A stretch of 44,982 bases of DNA from contig DATCTT010000233.1 in the NCBI GenBank assembly GCA_036567845.1, positions 1 through 44,982 of the forward strand, read 5' to 3'. The notes beneath the pieces are model-generated. The model saw only the letters and a list, made by a program, of their open reading frames with translations, was not told the origin of the DNA and did no database searches. Positions 1 through 7,835 of this stretch are shown piece by piece. Position 1 is the first letter of the stretch. The number at the start of each line of letters is the position of its first letter. This DNA comes from MWAR01 sp036567845. Its GTDB lineage: Bacteria; Muiribacteriota; Ozemobacteria; Ozemobacterales; Ozemobacteraceae. A program made the position numbers and the translations under genes.

Positions 1-1608
1 AAGCGCCAGCAGGCCGGCGAAATCGATCGCCGGGCCGCCGGGCTGCGCCGCCGCCTCGCCATCCGCGATGATCCGCTGGCAGACCGAGCGCAGTCCCGAA
101 TCCTTCACCGTGGGAAGCTGCTTCTTCAGCCGGGTCAACCCGCCCTGCAGGTCACCCTGCGCAAAATCGACCAGGGCCGAGACAATCGTAATCCGTGGAT
201 CCCCCTTGTTCAGACGCGCAGCCGCTTCCAGAGAGGCTTTCGCCGCTTCGGGATTGAACCTGGCCGTCAGGTAGAACCGGGCAAGATTGAACTGCGACTC
301 CCCGTCGCTGGGGAACCGCCGCACCATCCCGATCAGCGTCCGCTCAGCCCCGTCAAAGTCGCGGTTTTCCATCTGCGCTTCCGACAGCAGACGGGCGGCG
401 AGCAGATCGCCCGGCATCGCCTGGACCACCTCGGCCAAAATGCGGGCCGCCACGGCAAAATGTTCGGCCCCCATGGCGACGCCGGCGACGATGCGGGCCA
501 CATCAACCGGTCCAGTGGCATTCTGCGTCTTGTTGTAGATATCGAGGAAGGAGAGATACGTCTGGCGCGACAGGAGCGGCTTGATCTTGATCAGTTGCTT
601 GCCGAAGCCGGTGATGTCGGCTTTGTAAAGCGAGAGAAGGCTCTTGTGAATCTGAACCTCGAGGAACCGCTTCGTCTCGCGGCCCTCGATGGCCAGGCCT
701 TCAGCCCGGTCGAGATACTCCTCGGCCTTCTTCAGTTCATCCTTTTCGAGACAGTAGGTCGCATAATTCAGCACGATCGGAAGCGAGTCGCTGGCCGCCT
801 GCATGAAATCCGAAACCCGCCAGCCATTCGCCACGACGGCATTCGGGGGAGCCGGGATTTCCGGCATCCGGACCGCTTCGGGCCGGGCTGGGGCCTGTGA
901 CGACGACGGGGCCGCCTCTTCCGGAGTCATTGCGGCCGGCTTCACCGGAAGCGGCTGGAATCCGGCCGGAACGAACTCGCGTGAAGCGGCGGCAGGAGCC
1001 TGAATGGGCTGCACGGCCCGGCTCGCCGGCCTGCTCCCTGCGGGCTTCGAGGCCGTGGAACGGCCGCCGGCGGCCGCCACCGTCACGGAAGGGTAAGCGG
1101 CGTCGGCATCGACCGTTTCCACGGGCTTCGCGGCCACACGGGCCGCCGGCCGGATCGAACCGAGCAGTGAAGCCGCTTCGGCGTGGCCGGGCTGAACCTG
1201 GAGAATCCAGTCGAGATGCTTCTGCGCCTCGTCACCCCGCCCCGTGGCGATCAGGGCTTTGGAAAGCAAAACCCGGGCCGGGATGTTCTGCGGGGACTGC
1301 TCGAGCAGATACTGGAACTGCGGCAGACTCTCCTCGAGCCGGCCAGCTTCCACCAGGGCCTGGGCGAGCCGAAACCGCGAACGGAGATGGTCGCCCCGGA
1401 TCGAGAGAGCCGCCTGGTAGAACGCGATCGCCCGATCATACTGGCGGGCGGACAACGCGGCCTCGCCAGCCTGGAACTGGTCGAGACAGGCCTGGTTGAC
1501 ATTCCGGGCCCCGGCGGCGGACGCGGTTCCCCAGAATGCGTCACCCATGCCGAGAATGATGCTGAATCCGCCTGCCATCAGAACCAGGGACAGGAATCGC
1601 CTGGACAT
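1..1608 (-). CDS. Exported TPR-repeat protein, 3' end cut by the window edge
   Basis: Reading leftward from ATG 1606-1608 gives 536 codons with no stop before base 1, so the C-terminus lies outside the window. A GGAGG sits 7 bases before the ATG. Residues 1-31 form a signal peptide (basic MSRR, then a hydrophobic stretch ending near SAAGA). Residues of about 33-150 are helical TPR-like repeats of the type 'A..Y..AL...' . An Ala/Pro-rich linker follows (about 150-235), then a second block of TPR-like helices. TPR proteins are protein-protein scaffolds, and the signal peptide places this one in the periplasm or on the envelope. No catalytic motif is visible, so its partner is unknown. It diverges from the membrane-protein gene at 1812. 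Confidence 0.85.
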   Translation of the reverse strand, partial: MSRRFLSLVLMAGGFSIILGMGDAFWGTASAAGARNVNQACLDQFQAGEAALSARQYDRAIAFYQAALSIRGDHLRSRFRLAQALVEAGRLEESLPQFQYLLEQSPQNIPARVLLSKALIATGRGDEAQKHLDWILQVQPGHAEAASLLGSIRPAARVAAKPVETVDADAAYPSVTVAAAGGRSTASKPAGSRPASRAVQPIQAPAAASREFVPAGFQPLPVKPAAMTPEEAAPSSSQAPARPEAVRMPEIPAPPNAVVANGWRVSDFMQAASDSLPIVLNYATYCLEKDELKKAEEYLDRAEGLAIEGRETKRFLEVQIHKSLLSLYKADITGFGKQLIKIKPLLSRQTYLSFLDIYNKTQNATGPVDVARIVAGVAMGAEHFAVAARILAEVVQAMPGDLLAARLLSEAQMENRDFDGAERTLIGMVRRFPSDGESQFNLARFYLTARFNPEAAKASLEAAARLNKGDPRITIVSALVDFAQGDLQGGLTRLKKQLPTVKDSGLRSVCQRIIADGEAAAQPGGPAIDFAGLLAL

Positions 1609-1795
1609 GCTTTGCCTCCATCGGAACGCCGGCCGAATTTCTCTTCCCTCTGTCTATCGGCAACCCCGCCCCGGGATCTGAATCGAACCTCTCCCCCTCC
1701 GATGCACCGCCACCCATGGCCATTTTTGATTCAGCCCCGAATTCCCCAGAGGATTCCGTTTTCCCGCACATTTCCGTGACGCATCCCGGCAGTGC

Positions 1796-1804
1796 TGATA
1801 TACT
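1796..1804 (+). promoter_or_regulatory. Extended -10 promoter candidate, leaderless start
   Basis: TGATATACT is an extended -10 element (TGn plus TATACT at 1799-1804). It ends seven bases before the ATG at 1812, so transcription would start at or next to the initiation codon. No Shine-Dalgarno sequence precedes the ATG. No good -35 box is visible, which is usual for extended -10 promoters. Confidence 0.45.
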
Positions 1805-1811
1805 GGTCGCA

Positions 1812-3290
1812 ATGCGATTCTGCGCCAATCTCCCCGCCCCGGTGCCGTTCCCGCGGCCACTTCTGCTGCTCTGGCTCCTGCTGGCCATTCCGCTGGCATG
1901 GTCGGTCGGAGTGGATGCCGACTTGTTCTTCCACGTGCTGACCGGCCTTCGCATCCTCTCGGACGGCTCGATCCCCGCGACCGACTCCTGGTCGTTCACC
2001 GCTGCGGGCAGCCCGTGGATGAACCACCAGTGGCTCACGCAGGTCCTGCTGGCCTGGCTGTGGCAGAATGCCGGCACCGCCGGCCTCCTCGCCTACCGCA
2101 TGACGGTGTTCCTCGCAACCGCCTGGGCCCTAGGCTCCGCCATCTGGAAACGGTGTCCGCACCCGCTCTGGAGCACAGTCCTCTTCGCGTTTCCGCTCGC
2201 CTTCTACGCGCAGCTGATCAATCTGCGGCCCCAGGGCGTCACATATCTCGGAACGGCCCTGGTGATCCTGCTGCTGACCGGTCTGCGCCAGCGACGGATC
2301 TGGTCGGTCGCCGCGCTGTGCCTGCTGTTTCCCCTCTGGGCGAACATGCATGCCGGCTTCCTCTTCGGCATCGGCATCGCCGCGGCCGGCATTCTCGCGC
2401 TGTATCTCGACGGCATGCTGAACCGCTTCCCGACGGTTCTCCTTCTGGGACTCCCCGCCCTGCTCACCCTCGCCAACCCCGAAGGAATATATCTCTGGCA
2501 ATATATTTTCAGGGAGTTCGGGGCCCCCCATATCGATCTTCCCGAATGGAACCCGCCGCAGGGCATCCTGTTTTACATCACGCTCGGAACGCTGCTTCTG
2601 CCCCTGCTCGTCACCGCGAAACGGCGTTCCCCCCCGAGCCTCGACGAATGGTTCGGCCTGGTCTGTTCCGTCGTCATGACCTTGCGGGGGGCACGGTTCA
2701 TCATCTTCGCGGTCATGTTCGCCTCGATCACGCTCGCCACCGCGCTCGGCTCAAGGCCCGAAGCGGAACACGCCGGCGAGGCCCCCGTTCCCACTCCAAT
2801 CCCGGTCCGACCCCTTCCGCTCGCCTTCGCCCTGGCCTGCATCGCCGCCTTCCTCTTTCCCTTCATCGGAAAGCCCGGCAGGGTTTCGATCGATGCCACC
2901 CGGTATCCTCTCGGGGCGGTGAAGTATCTCCGTGAAACGACAGGCGCGGCGCGCCTCTGGTGCCCCCTGGGGTGGGGAGGCATCGTCCTGTTCCACCTTT
3001 CTGACCGTATCCGGGTGTCTCTCGATGGCCGCAACACCACCGTCTATCCCATCGATTTCGTGGTCCGCCAGTCCCGAGCCGCCGCCGAGGGAAACACCGG
3101 CCCGGTTCTCGGTCTCAACCCGGACCTCATCCTGACGGAAACGGGCGGCCCGCTGGACCGCGCCCTCCGGCAAAACCCCTCCGTGACGCCGATCCAGAGT
3201 GACTCCGTCAGCGTCCTGTATTCCAGAACCGGCTTCTCCCTCGGGGCCGGCACGCCTGTATCCCCGCCGAGCCTTGAATTTCCCTGGTGA
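1812..3290 (+). CDS. Polytopic membrane protein of unknown function, GT-C-like
   Basis: 492 residues from ATG 1812. The open frame extends upstream to ATG 1716, but the 1812 start puts the first membrane helix (LLLLWLLLAIPLAW) at the N-terminus and fits an extended -10 just upstream. About nine to eleven hydrophobic segments cover residues 15-360. The stretch after helix 1 (DADLFFHVLTGLRIL, then TDSWSFTAAGSPWMNHQWLTQ) is the first-loop signature of bacterial multi-pass proteins resembling GT-C glycosyltransferases. The acidic DAD and conserved NHQWL would lie on the outer face. The last 150 residues are soluble and probably periplasmic. A role in transferring lipid-linked sugars is possible but not shown. 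Confidence 0.7.
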   Translation: MRFCANLPAPVPFPRPLLLLWLLLAIPLAWSVGVDADLFFHVLTGLRILSDGSIPATDSWSFTAAGSPWMNHQWLTQVLLAWLWQNAGTAGLLAYRMTVFLATAWALGSAIWKRCPHPLWSTVLFAFPLAFYAQLINLRPQGVTYLGTALVILLLTGLRQRRIWSVAALCLLFPLWANMHAGFLFGIGIAAAGILALYLDGMLNRFPTVLLLGLPALLTLANPEGIYLWQYIFREFGAPHIDLPEWNPPQGILFYITLGTLLLPLLVTAKRRSPPSLDEWFGLVCSVVMTLRGARFIIFAVMFASITLATALGSRPEAEHAGEAPVPTPIPVRPLPLAFALACIAAFLFPFIGKPGRVSIDATRYPLGAVKYLRETTGAARLWCPLGWGGIVLFHLSDRIRVSLDGRNTTVYPIDFVVRQSRAAAEGNTGPVLGLNPDLILTETGGPLDRALRQNPSVTPIQSDSVSVLYSRTGFSLGAGTPVSPPSLEFPW

Positions 3291-3313
3291 GAGGGCTCTC
3301 TGAAAATATCCCT

Positions 3314-3340
3314 TCACTTTTCGACTCCCGTTGCCGATAT
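3314..3340 (+). promoter_or_regulatory. Candidate sigma-28 (flagellar) promoter
   Basis: GCCGATAT at 3333-3340 equals the -10 box of sigma-D/sigma-28 promoters (GCCGATAT in Bacillus, GCCGATAA in enterics). Eleven bases upstream, TCACTTTT (3314-3321) matches 5 of 8 positions of the enteric -35 box TAAAGTTT. The site is about 60 bases before a FlgM-like gene, a known target of this sigma factor. The -35 match is modest. Confidence 0.4.
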
Positions 3341-3399
3341 TTTTTGTAGATAGGGCAAAAAATGCCCAGTTGACATGGATGTAAAGGGAGTTGTTGGAT

Positions 3400-3888
3400 A
3401 TGGTCGACTCGATCAAGGGTCCCGGTGGGAAAACCATCCTCATTACGCATTCCAAGCCGAAGGACGCTGCCGAAAAACCGAAAGAGGGCTCGTTCGACAA
3501 AACTCTCAAGTCGAAATCGGCGCCGGACAGCTTCACCCCCTCCCGCGCCTCAGCCCTGCACGACCCCCAGCCCGCCACCCTCCTGAACCAGGCGAAGCTG
3601 GTGCACATGCAGCGGCTCGAGGAGATCACCCGGCAGATCCAGGACGGCACCTACAAGCTGGTCGATCCAGCCGTCCTCGCCGATCGCCTGATGGAGGTCA
3701 TGACGGACAAGAAAACGCGCGAAAAGTTTCTCCGCAAATTCCTCAGCGACGAGGCCGAACTCGCCCGCTCCAAGGGGAAGCCCCTCTCGGAGCTGGATCT
3801 GAAAAAGCTGGTCTTCATGGTCAAGGGAAGCGCGGACGAGGAGTTCGACGATCCCGAACTCGACGCTCTGTTGAAAGAGCTGAGCTGA
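3400..3888 (+). CDS. FlgM-like anti-sigma-28 domain protein
   Basis: 162 residues from ATG 3400, chosen because AAGGGAG lies 9 bases upstream. The frame can open at TTG 3391, but that codon directly abuts the Shine-Dalgarno sequence. Residues of about 68-105 contain RLEEITRQIQDGTYK followed by VDPAVLADRLMEVM, which matches the sigma-28-binding segment of FlgM (I..G.Y.VD...IA..ml). FlgM holds sigma-28 inactive until the flagellar hook is complete. The N-terminal 60 residues are polar and probably disordered, as in FlgM. Unlike typical FlgM (about 90-100 residues), roughly 55 charged residues follow the domain. No other flagellar gene is nearby. The family call rests on the motif and on the possible sigma-28 promoter. 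Confidence 0.6.
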   Translation: MVDSIKGPGGKTILITHSKPKDAAEKPKEGSFDKTLKSKSAPDSFTPSRASALHDPQPATLLNQAKLVHMQRLEEITRQIQDGTYKLVDPAVLADRLMEVMTDKKTREKFLRKFLSDEAELARSKGKPLSELDLKKLVFMVKGSADEEFDDPELDALLKELS

Positions 3889-3992
3889 GCCGACCCGACC
3901 CTCACGATGCGGGTGGGACGGCAGCGCCCAAATGGCGCGGTTCAGCCGGACTCGTCCGAAAACAACCCCGGAACTCTTCCGGCAAGGGAAAA

Positions 3993-4027
3993 CCGCCCCG
4001 GAGCGCAAGGCTCGGGGCGGTTTTTTT
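3993..4027. terminator. Strong intrinsic terminator between convergent genes
   Basis: CCGCCCCG-G-AGC pairs with GCTCGGGGCGG across a five-base loop, with one bulged G, and seven T follow at 4021-4027. It terminates the FlgM-like transcript. On the opposite strand the stem is followed by only four T, so it may weakly serve the leftward metalloprotease operon ending at 4049. Confidence 0.9.
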
Positions 4028-4048
4028 GCCTGGACCAAAAAGCGGCGA

Positions 4049-5347
4049 CTACCTGGTCGACCCCGCCGTGAAGGGATTTCCGGAGGATGTGCCCTCGTCA
4101 TTCACCGTCACGCCCTGATCGGCCGCGTTGATCGGGGCCGTCAGTTCGGGAACCGTGATTTTATCCGCAGAAGGGGCCTTGCGGGCCGCGAGAAACTCCA
4201 TCACGCCGGGGCCCTTTCCAAGATAATACATGATCTCTGCATCACTTAGCTTGCCGTGGGTTTCTTCGTTCAGGATCGCCGCCAGAGCCTTCGCATCACC
4301 GGGATTCTTTTCGGCATACCCCCGCAGCATCATTTTGGTGGTTCGCCAGTAGATGTTCGTGTTCTTGAACGCCTCGAACACCTTCTTCCGGCCATCCGGA
4401 AGCTCGCTCGAGATGCGATAGAAGATATTCGCCACCACCCCTTCGACATTCATCAGGTTTTTCCCGGTGAGGGAGGGATCGGTCGCGTCCACCTGCGTGT
4501 ATTCGCCATTTTCCTTCTCGATCTTGACGCTCTGGATCGCGCTCTGGATGCGGCTGCGCTCGGAGGGGAAGTCGAGCATCTCGTTGAACTCGGCCCACCC
4601 CTCGACGAACGCCGAACGGCTGCGGGTCAGCTCGTTGCAGGAGTGGCGGCCGTCTTTGCCGTAGGGCTTGATGAACTCCTTCACGGTGCGGTCGCACGAG
4701 TGGGAGAACTCATGGACGAACGTCGCCTGGGCATCCTCATCGCTGCCGGCATAGTTGAAGAAATTCGAGCTCATCTGGATCATCCGGCCGGTCGAACAGG
4801 GCCAGAAATCGTTCTCGACCTGCGGATACTTCTTCGCATCGTCGAACCCCGTCGTGTCGGACAGCGTGACGGCGATCTTCGAACGGTAGGAGACGTCCAT
4901 GCGCTCTTTCACCGCCTGGGAGCGCGAGTGCCGGTAGACGGCCAGCAGGGCCTTCTGCCCATCCGTTAGTTTCGACAGATCGCCATCCTTCGCGCCCATT
5001 AGTTCGAGCAGATGCGCCTCGCTCTTCACTTTCGTGCGTTGGAGCTTGTAGGCGATGTTCTTGTCCTTCTCGGAATACCAGCGTTTTTCCCCTTCGCCGG
5101 GGAAATACGTTCGCGACAGCTTCTCGAACGTGCCGGCAATCTTGTTCCCGACATCCTTCACGAAGGCTTTCGCCTTGTCCCACCAGCCTTCGGGCTTGGG
5201 GTTGTTGATCTGTTCGACCGCCTCGATACGCTGATAATAGAATTCGAACTCGCTCTCTCCCGCCCGGACCGGGGCCGGGTTCCACAGCAGAAATACTATA
5301 GCTGTAAATATTATACTTGAAATGATTTTTCTGGCTCTGCCCGTCAT
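4049..5347 (-). CDS. Secreted HExxH metalloprotease-like protein, copy 1
   Basis: 432 residues from the ATG at 5345-5347, preceded by AGGAG at a spacing of 6. An upstream in-frame ATG at 5377 has no such site. The N-terminus is a signal peptide (TGRARK, hydrophobic core, then PVRAGES). The zinc-peptidase motif HEFSHSCD is in mid-protein, and FVEGWAEFNE about 45 residues later offers a glutamate typical of a third zinc ligand in gluzincins. The C-terminus ends in GVTVNDEGTSSGNPF. The next gene upstream is a paralogue with the same order of motifs (ELMG.K.GDLS, HExxH, EGWA, GKLSDAE, GVTV, NPF). Family and substrate are not recognised. Peptidase activity is inferred from the motifs only. Confidence 0.7.
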   Translation of the reverse strand: MTGRARKIISSIIFTAIVFLLWNPAPVRAGESEFEFYYQRIEAVEQINNPKPEGWWDKAKAFVKDVGNKIAGTFEKLSRTYFPGEGEKRWYSEKDKNIAYKLQRTKVKSEAHLLELMGAKDGDLSKLTDGQKALLAVYRHSRSQAVKERMDVSYRSKIAVTLSDTTGFDDAKKYPQVENDFWPCSTGRMIQMSSNFFNYAGSDEDAQATFVHEFSHSCDRTVKEFIKPYGKDGRHSCNELTRSRSAFVEGWAEFNEMLDFPSERSRIQSAIQSVKIEKENGEYTQVDATDPSLTGKNLMNVEGVVANIFYRISSELPDGRKKVFEAFKNTNIYWRTTKMMLRGYAEKNPGDAKALAAILNEETHGKLSDAEIMYYLGKGPGVMEFLAARKAPSADKITVPELTAPINAADQGVTVNDEGTSSGNPFTAGSTR

Positions 5348-5390
5348 ACGCATCTCCTGACTCACCGGACCGCTCATCCGGAAATGTTCC

Positions 5391-6728
5391 TCACTTCGAG
5401 GTCTGGAACGGATTCGTTCCTGCGCCGTTCACGGTGACACCCGTATCGCTGCTGCTCGACCCGTCACCCACGGTGACACCCTGTCCCGAAGCCGGGGCGC
5501 CGGCATTCCGGGCGGCCAGCCACGCATCGACGCCAGGGGCGCTGCCTACCAGAGCCTTCAGCTCGGCATCCGACAGTTTGCCAAGGGTGTTCCTGTCGAT
5601 CGCCGTCAGAACCGCGGCCGCCTGGTCGGGATTCTGCTTCACGAACTCGCGGGTCAGATGCTTGAGTGAATGGAACGGCTGGTTCGAACCGGAGAACGCC
5701 TTGAACACCTTCTCTTTCCCGCCGGGAACGCTGGCGACGATATCCGAAAGAATCAGGGCATTGACCCCCTCGACGGCGAGAAGGTCTTTCCCCGTGAGAG
5801 AGGACGCCGGATACTCCGTGTAATTTCCCTTGCGGTCCTCGATTTTGATCGTCGCGACATCCCGCCGATACTGGTCCGCCTCGCCGGTGACGCTGATTTC
5901 ATTGAACATTGCCCAGCCCTCGATGAAAGCGACGCGGGCGGTGGTGCGCTCGTTGTTGTAATGCGTGCCGTCGGCACCATACAGGAACCCGCCCTGCTTC
6001 ACGTAGGTCTTCACCCCTTCATCAAGCAGACCGGCCGGAATCGCGCGATCGAGCGTGTGGCAGTATTCGTGCATGAACAGCCCCTGCACATCCTTCTGCC
6101 AGTTGCTGCCGCCGAAAGACTGGGAGTTGAGCTGGATCGATCCCAGCGACATGGGCCAAAAATCCTTTTTGACAGCCGCCGCAGCAGCCTGCTTCCGGTC
6201 ATCGGCCAGACCATTCACGATCTTGTCCGCTTCGGTCAGATCCGTCAGGAGAACGTTCGTTTTCTTCTTGTATCCATAGCCAGCACGTTCTTTCACCGCC
6301 TCGGATTTCGAATACCGGTAAGCCTCGAGCAGGCCGCGCTGACCAACCGTCAGGGTCGACAGATCCCCGTTTTTCACGCCCATCAGCTCGAGCAGATGCG
6401 CTTCATCGCGCACGGAGACACGCTCGACCTTGTAGGAAACCTTGTCGTTCTGCACCGAGCGGACGATTCCGGAGTAGTTCCCCGGGAAAAACCGCATTTT
6501 GGCCTGATCGACCACCATCTCGACGCGATCGACCACCTTCTTGCCAAAATCGATGGCCTTTTCCCACCATTTGCGGTTCTGGGAAGGTTCTTCCTTGAAC
6601 TCGATCGCCGTGACTTTCTGATACACGAAATCGAACTCCGGCTCGGCCGCCGCCGCGATGCCGCAGACGAACAGAGCAAGGATGACCGGGATCATCCAAT
6701 GGATCAGGAAATTCCTTTGATTCGTCAT
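5391..6728 (-). CDS. Secreted HExxH metalloprotease-like protein, copy 2
   Basis: 445 residues with AGGAGG six bases before the ATG. A signal peptide covers about residues 1-27 (ends IAAAAEPEF). HEYCHTLDRA is the HExxH zinc motif and AFIEGWAMFNE the candidate third-ligand region. The C-terminal tail carries GVTV twice and ends near GTNPF. It is a diverged paralogue of the gene 43 bases downstream, with which it shares the motif order throughout. Together with the small exported protein upstream it looks like an operon. An inserted segment near ADDRKQAAAAAVKK, absent from copy 1, precedes the DFWPMS motif shared with DFWPCS in copy 1. Confidence 0.7.
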   Translation of the reverse strand: MTNQRNFLIHWMIPVILALFVCGIAAAAEPEFDFVYQKVTAIEFKEEPSQNRKWWEKAIDFGKKVVDRVEMVVDQAKMRFFPGNYSGIVRSVQNDKVSYKVERVSVRDEAHLLELMGVKNGDLSTLTVGQRGLLEAYRYSKSEAVKERAGYGYKKKTNVLLTDLTEADKIVNGLADDRKQAAAAAVKKDFWPMSLGSIQLNSQSFGGSNWQKDVQGLFMHEYCHTLDRAIPAGLLDEGVKTYVKQGGFLYGADGTHYNNERTTARVAFIEGWAMFNEISVTGEADQYRRDVATIKIEDRKGNYTEYPASSLTGKDLLAVEGVNALILSDIVASVPGGKEKVFKAFSGSNQPFHSLKHLTREFVKQNPDQAAAVLTAIDRNTLGKLSDAELKALVGSAPGVDAWLAARNAGAPASGQGVTVGDGSSSSDTGVTVNGAGTNPFQTSK

Positions 6729-6759
6729 GATGTTCCTCCTAGGCGCCGAGCCGTGGGGT

Positions 6760-7269
6760 TCAGCGATTGTTTCCGGTCTTCAGACCGAGATCGAGGCGGG
6801 TTGCGTCGGTATGGACAGCCCTGGAGTTTCTGTTGCGAATCACGATGTCGATCAGCCGCTGGCGTTCGCTCTCGTCTGGATACTTCCGGATATCGCCAAG
6901 TGCTTGCTCGAGCCGCTCGTAATCGGGACGATAAACGGCGCGCAGACGGATCCACGAGCCGCTCGCATCGGCCGGACGACCGGTCCTGCCGAAATTCAGA
7001 CGAAATTTTCCCGGGCGGGCCGCATCGAGAATCTCGATGGATGCCGTGGCGGGAGAGACAGAGAGGTCATCGGAGCTCTCGAAAAACAGCTTCACCTGGG
7101 CAGGCGAACCGATGCGCGGCTCGACCGTTGCCTCGACGTGGGTCTCATCGAGCTGTTTCAGCTCGAGGGCAATGTTGGCGGGGAAAGAGTAGTGCGTGAC
7201 GGAACCGGTCGCCGGAAAAGGGCAGATCGCGCAGGCAGCAAGTGCCGTCATCAGCAGAATCCGTTTCAT
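6760..7269 (-). CDS. Small exported protein of unknown function
   Basis: 169 residues from ATG 7267-7269, with GGAGG ten bases upstream. The frame stays open further upstream, but this start places a clear signal peptide (MKRILLMTALAACAICPFPA) at the N-terminus. Residues 25-110 read as beta strands with the look of an Ig-like or adhesion-type fold (SVTHYSFPANIALELKQL, then VKLFFESSDDLSVSP). The C-terminal part is helical and charged. No family is recognised. It is the first gene of the leftward set, 31 bases ahead of metalloprotease copy 2, so it may be a partner or inhibitor of the secreted peptidases (inference from position only). Confidence 0.65.
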   Translation of the reverse strand: MKRILLMTALAACAICPFPATGSVTHYSFPANIALELKQLDETHVEATVEPRIGSPAQVKLFFESSDDLSVSPATASIEILDAARPGKFRLNFGRTGRPADASGSWIRLRAVYRPDYERLEQALGDIRKYPDESERQRLIDIVIRNRNSRAVHTDATRLDLGLKTGNNR

Positions 7270-7305
7270 CAGGCATGAACCTCCGGTAGCAGTCGCTATC
7301 TGTCC

Positions 7306-7311
7306 ATTATA
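7306..7311 (-). promoter_or_regulatory. -10 box TATAAT for the metalloprotease operon
   Basis: On the minus strand a perfect TATAAT occurs 36 bases before the ATG at 7269. No convincing -35 hexamer is present at 16-18 bases. The predicted transcript start near 7299 leaves a leader containing the GGAGG site. Confidence 0.4.
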
Positions 7312-7423
7312 CTGAAAAAACCCGGCCTGGTTTTCGCTTTTCTCTGTACTGATCGGGAACACCACCCGAAGATCCCGGTAAAAAGCTCTTTGGGAAGCAT
7401 CTTGCCCGACCGCCTGCGCCGCA

Positions 7424-7452
7424 TTGACAAATCCCCATTATTATAGTAATAT
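7424..7452 (+). promoter_or_regulatory. Consensus promoter of the arsR-sulfur operon
   Basis: TTGACA (7424-7429), a 17-base spacer, and TAATAT (7447-7452). The -10 box ends eight bases before ATG 7461 and no Shine-Dalgarno site lies between, so the arsR message is predicted to be leaderless. Confidence 0.75.
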
Positions 7453-7472
7453 TTCTATATATGAATAATTCA
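7437..7472 (+). promoter_or_regulatory. Probable ArsR operator overlapping -10 and start codon
   Basis: An AT-rich imperfect palindrome runs from ATTATTATAG to TATATGAATAAT around a centre near 7455. It covers the -10 box, the expected transcript start and the ATG. ArsR-family repressors usually bind such AT-rich dyads in their own promoter, so this is the likely autoregulatory site. The match is imperfect and untested. Confidence 0.5.
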
Positions 7473-7835
7473 ATTTTTAAACTTGCCGCGGAAGCCCTGC
7501 CGATGATCGCCGAGAGTCTCAAGGCAATCGGCCATCCGCAGCGATTGAGGCTGCTCGAAGCCCTCGCAGATGGGGAAAAACCCGTCGGAAAACTCGCGGA
7601 GCTGCTCGACCTGCCCCAGGCAATCGTTTCCCAGCAGTTGCGGGTCATGCGCAACAGCGGCGTGGTGCGGCAGCGCCGGATTCGCACCAACTCTCTGTAT
7701 TCCCTCGCCCACGAAGGCCTGGTTCAGCTTCTCACCTGTCTGGCGAGCTGCCAGACACACTGCCTGCCGGTCGTGCGCCCCTCAACGGACCGCAACGACG
7801 CCGGCCAATCCCAATCCAGGAGGAAAAACTCATGA
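7461..7835 (+). CDS. ArsR-family thiol-type transcriptional repressor
   Basis: 124 residues. Residues 17-85 form the winged helix: LKAIGHPQRLRLLEAL, then LLDLPQAIVSQQLRVMRNSG (recognition helix) and a basic wing RQRRIRTNSLYSL. The metal box of ArsR/SmtB (ELCVCDL) is absent. Instead Cys93, Cys97 and Cys101 are spaced four apart on the C-terminal helix and would line one face. ArsR members such as BigR/SqrR use cysteines to sense persulfides, although their second cysteine lies in an earlier helix that has none here. The downstream gene (4-base ATGA overlap) is a sulfur-transfer fusion, so sensing of reactive sulfur species or thiophilic metal is likely. Confidence 0.85.
   Translation: MNNSIFKLAAEALPMIAESLKAIGHPQRLRLLEALADGEKPVGKLAELLDLPQAIVSQQLRVMRNSGVVRQRRIRTNSLYSLAHEGLVQLLTCLASCQTHCLPVVRPSTDRNDAGQSQSRRKNS

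Noticed and set aside
897..1779. Several + strand open frames over the first gene
   Set aside because: They are Arg/Pro-rich shadows of the leftward TPR gene, which has a signal peptide, repeats and a ribosome site but no stop in the window.
3354..3368. GGGCA/TGCCC hairpin as terminator of the membrane protein gene
   Set aside because: Only a 5-bp stem with an A-rich loop and no T-run afterwards.
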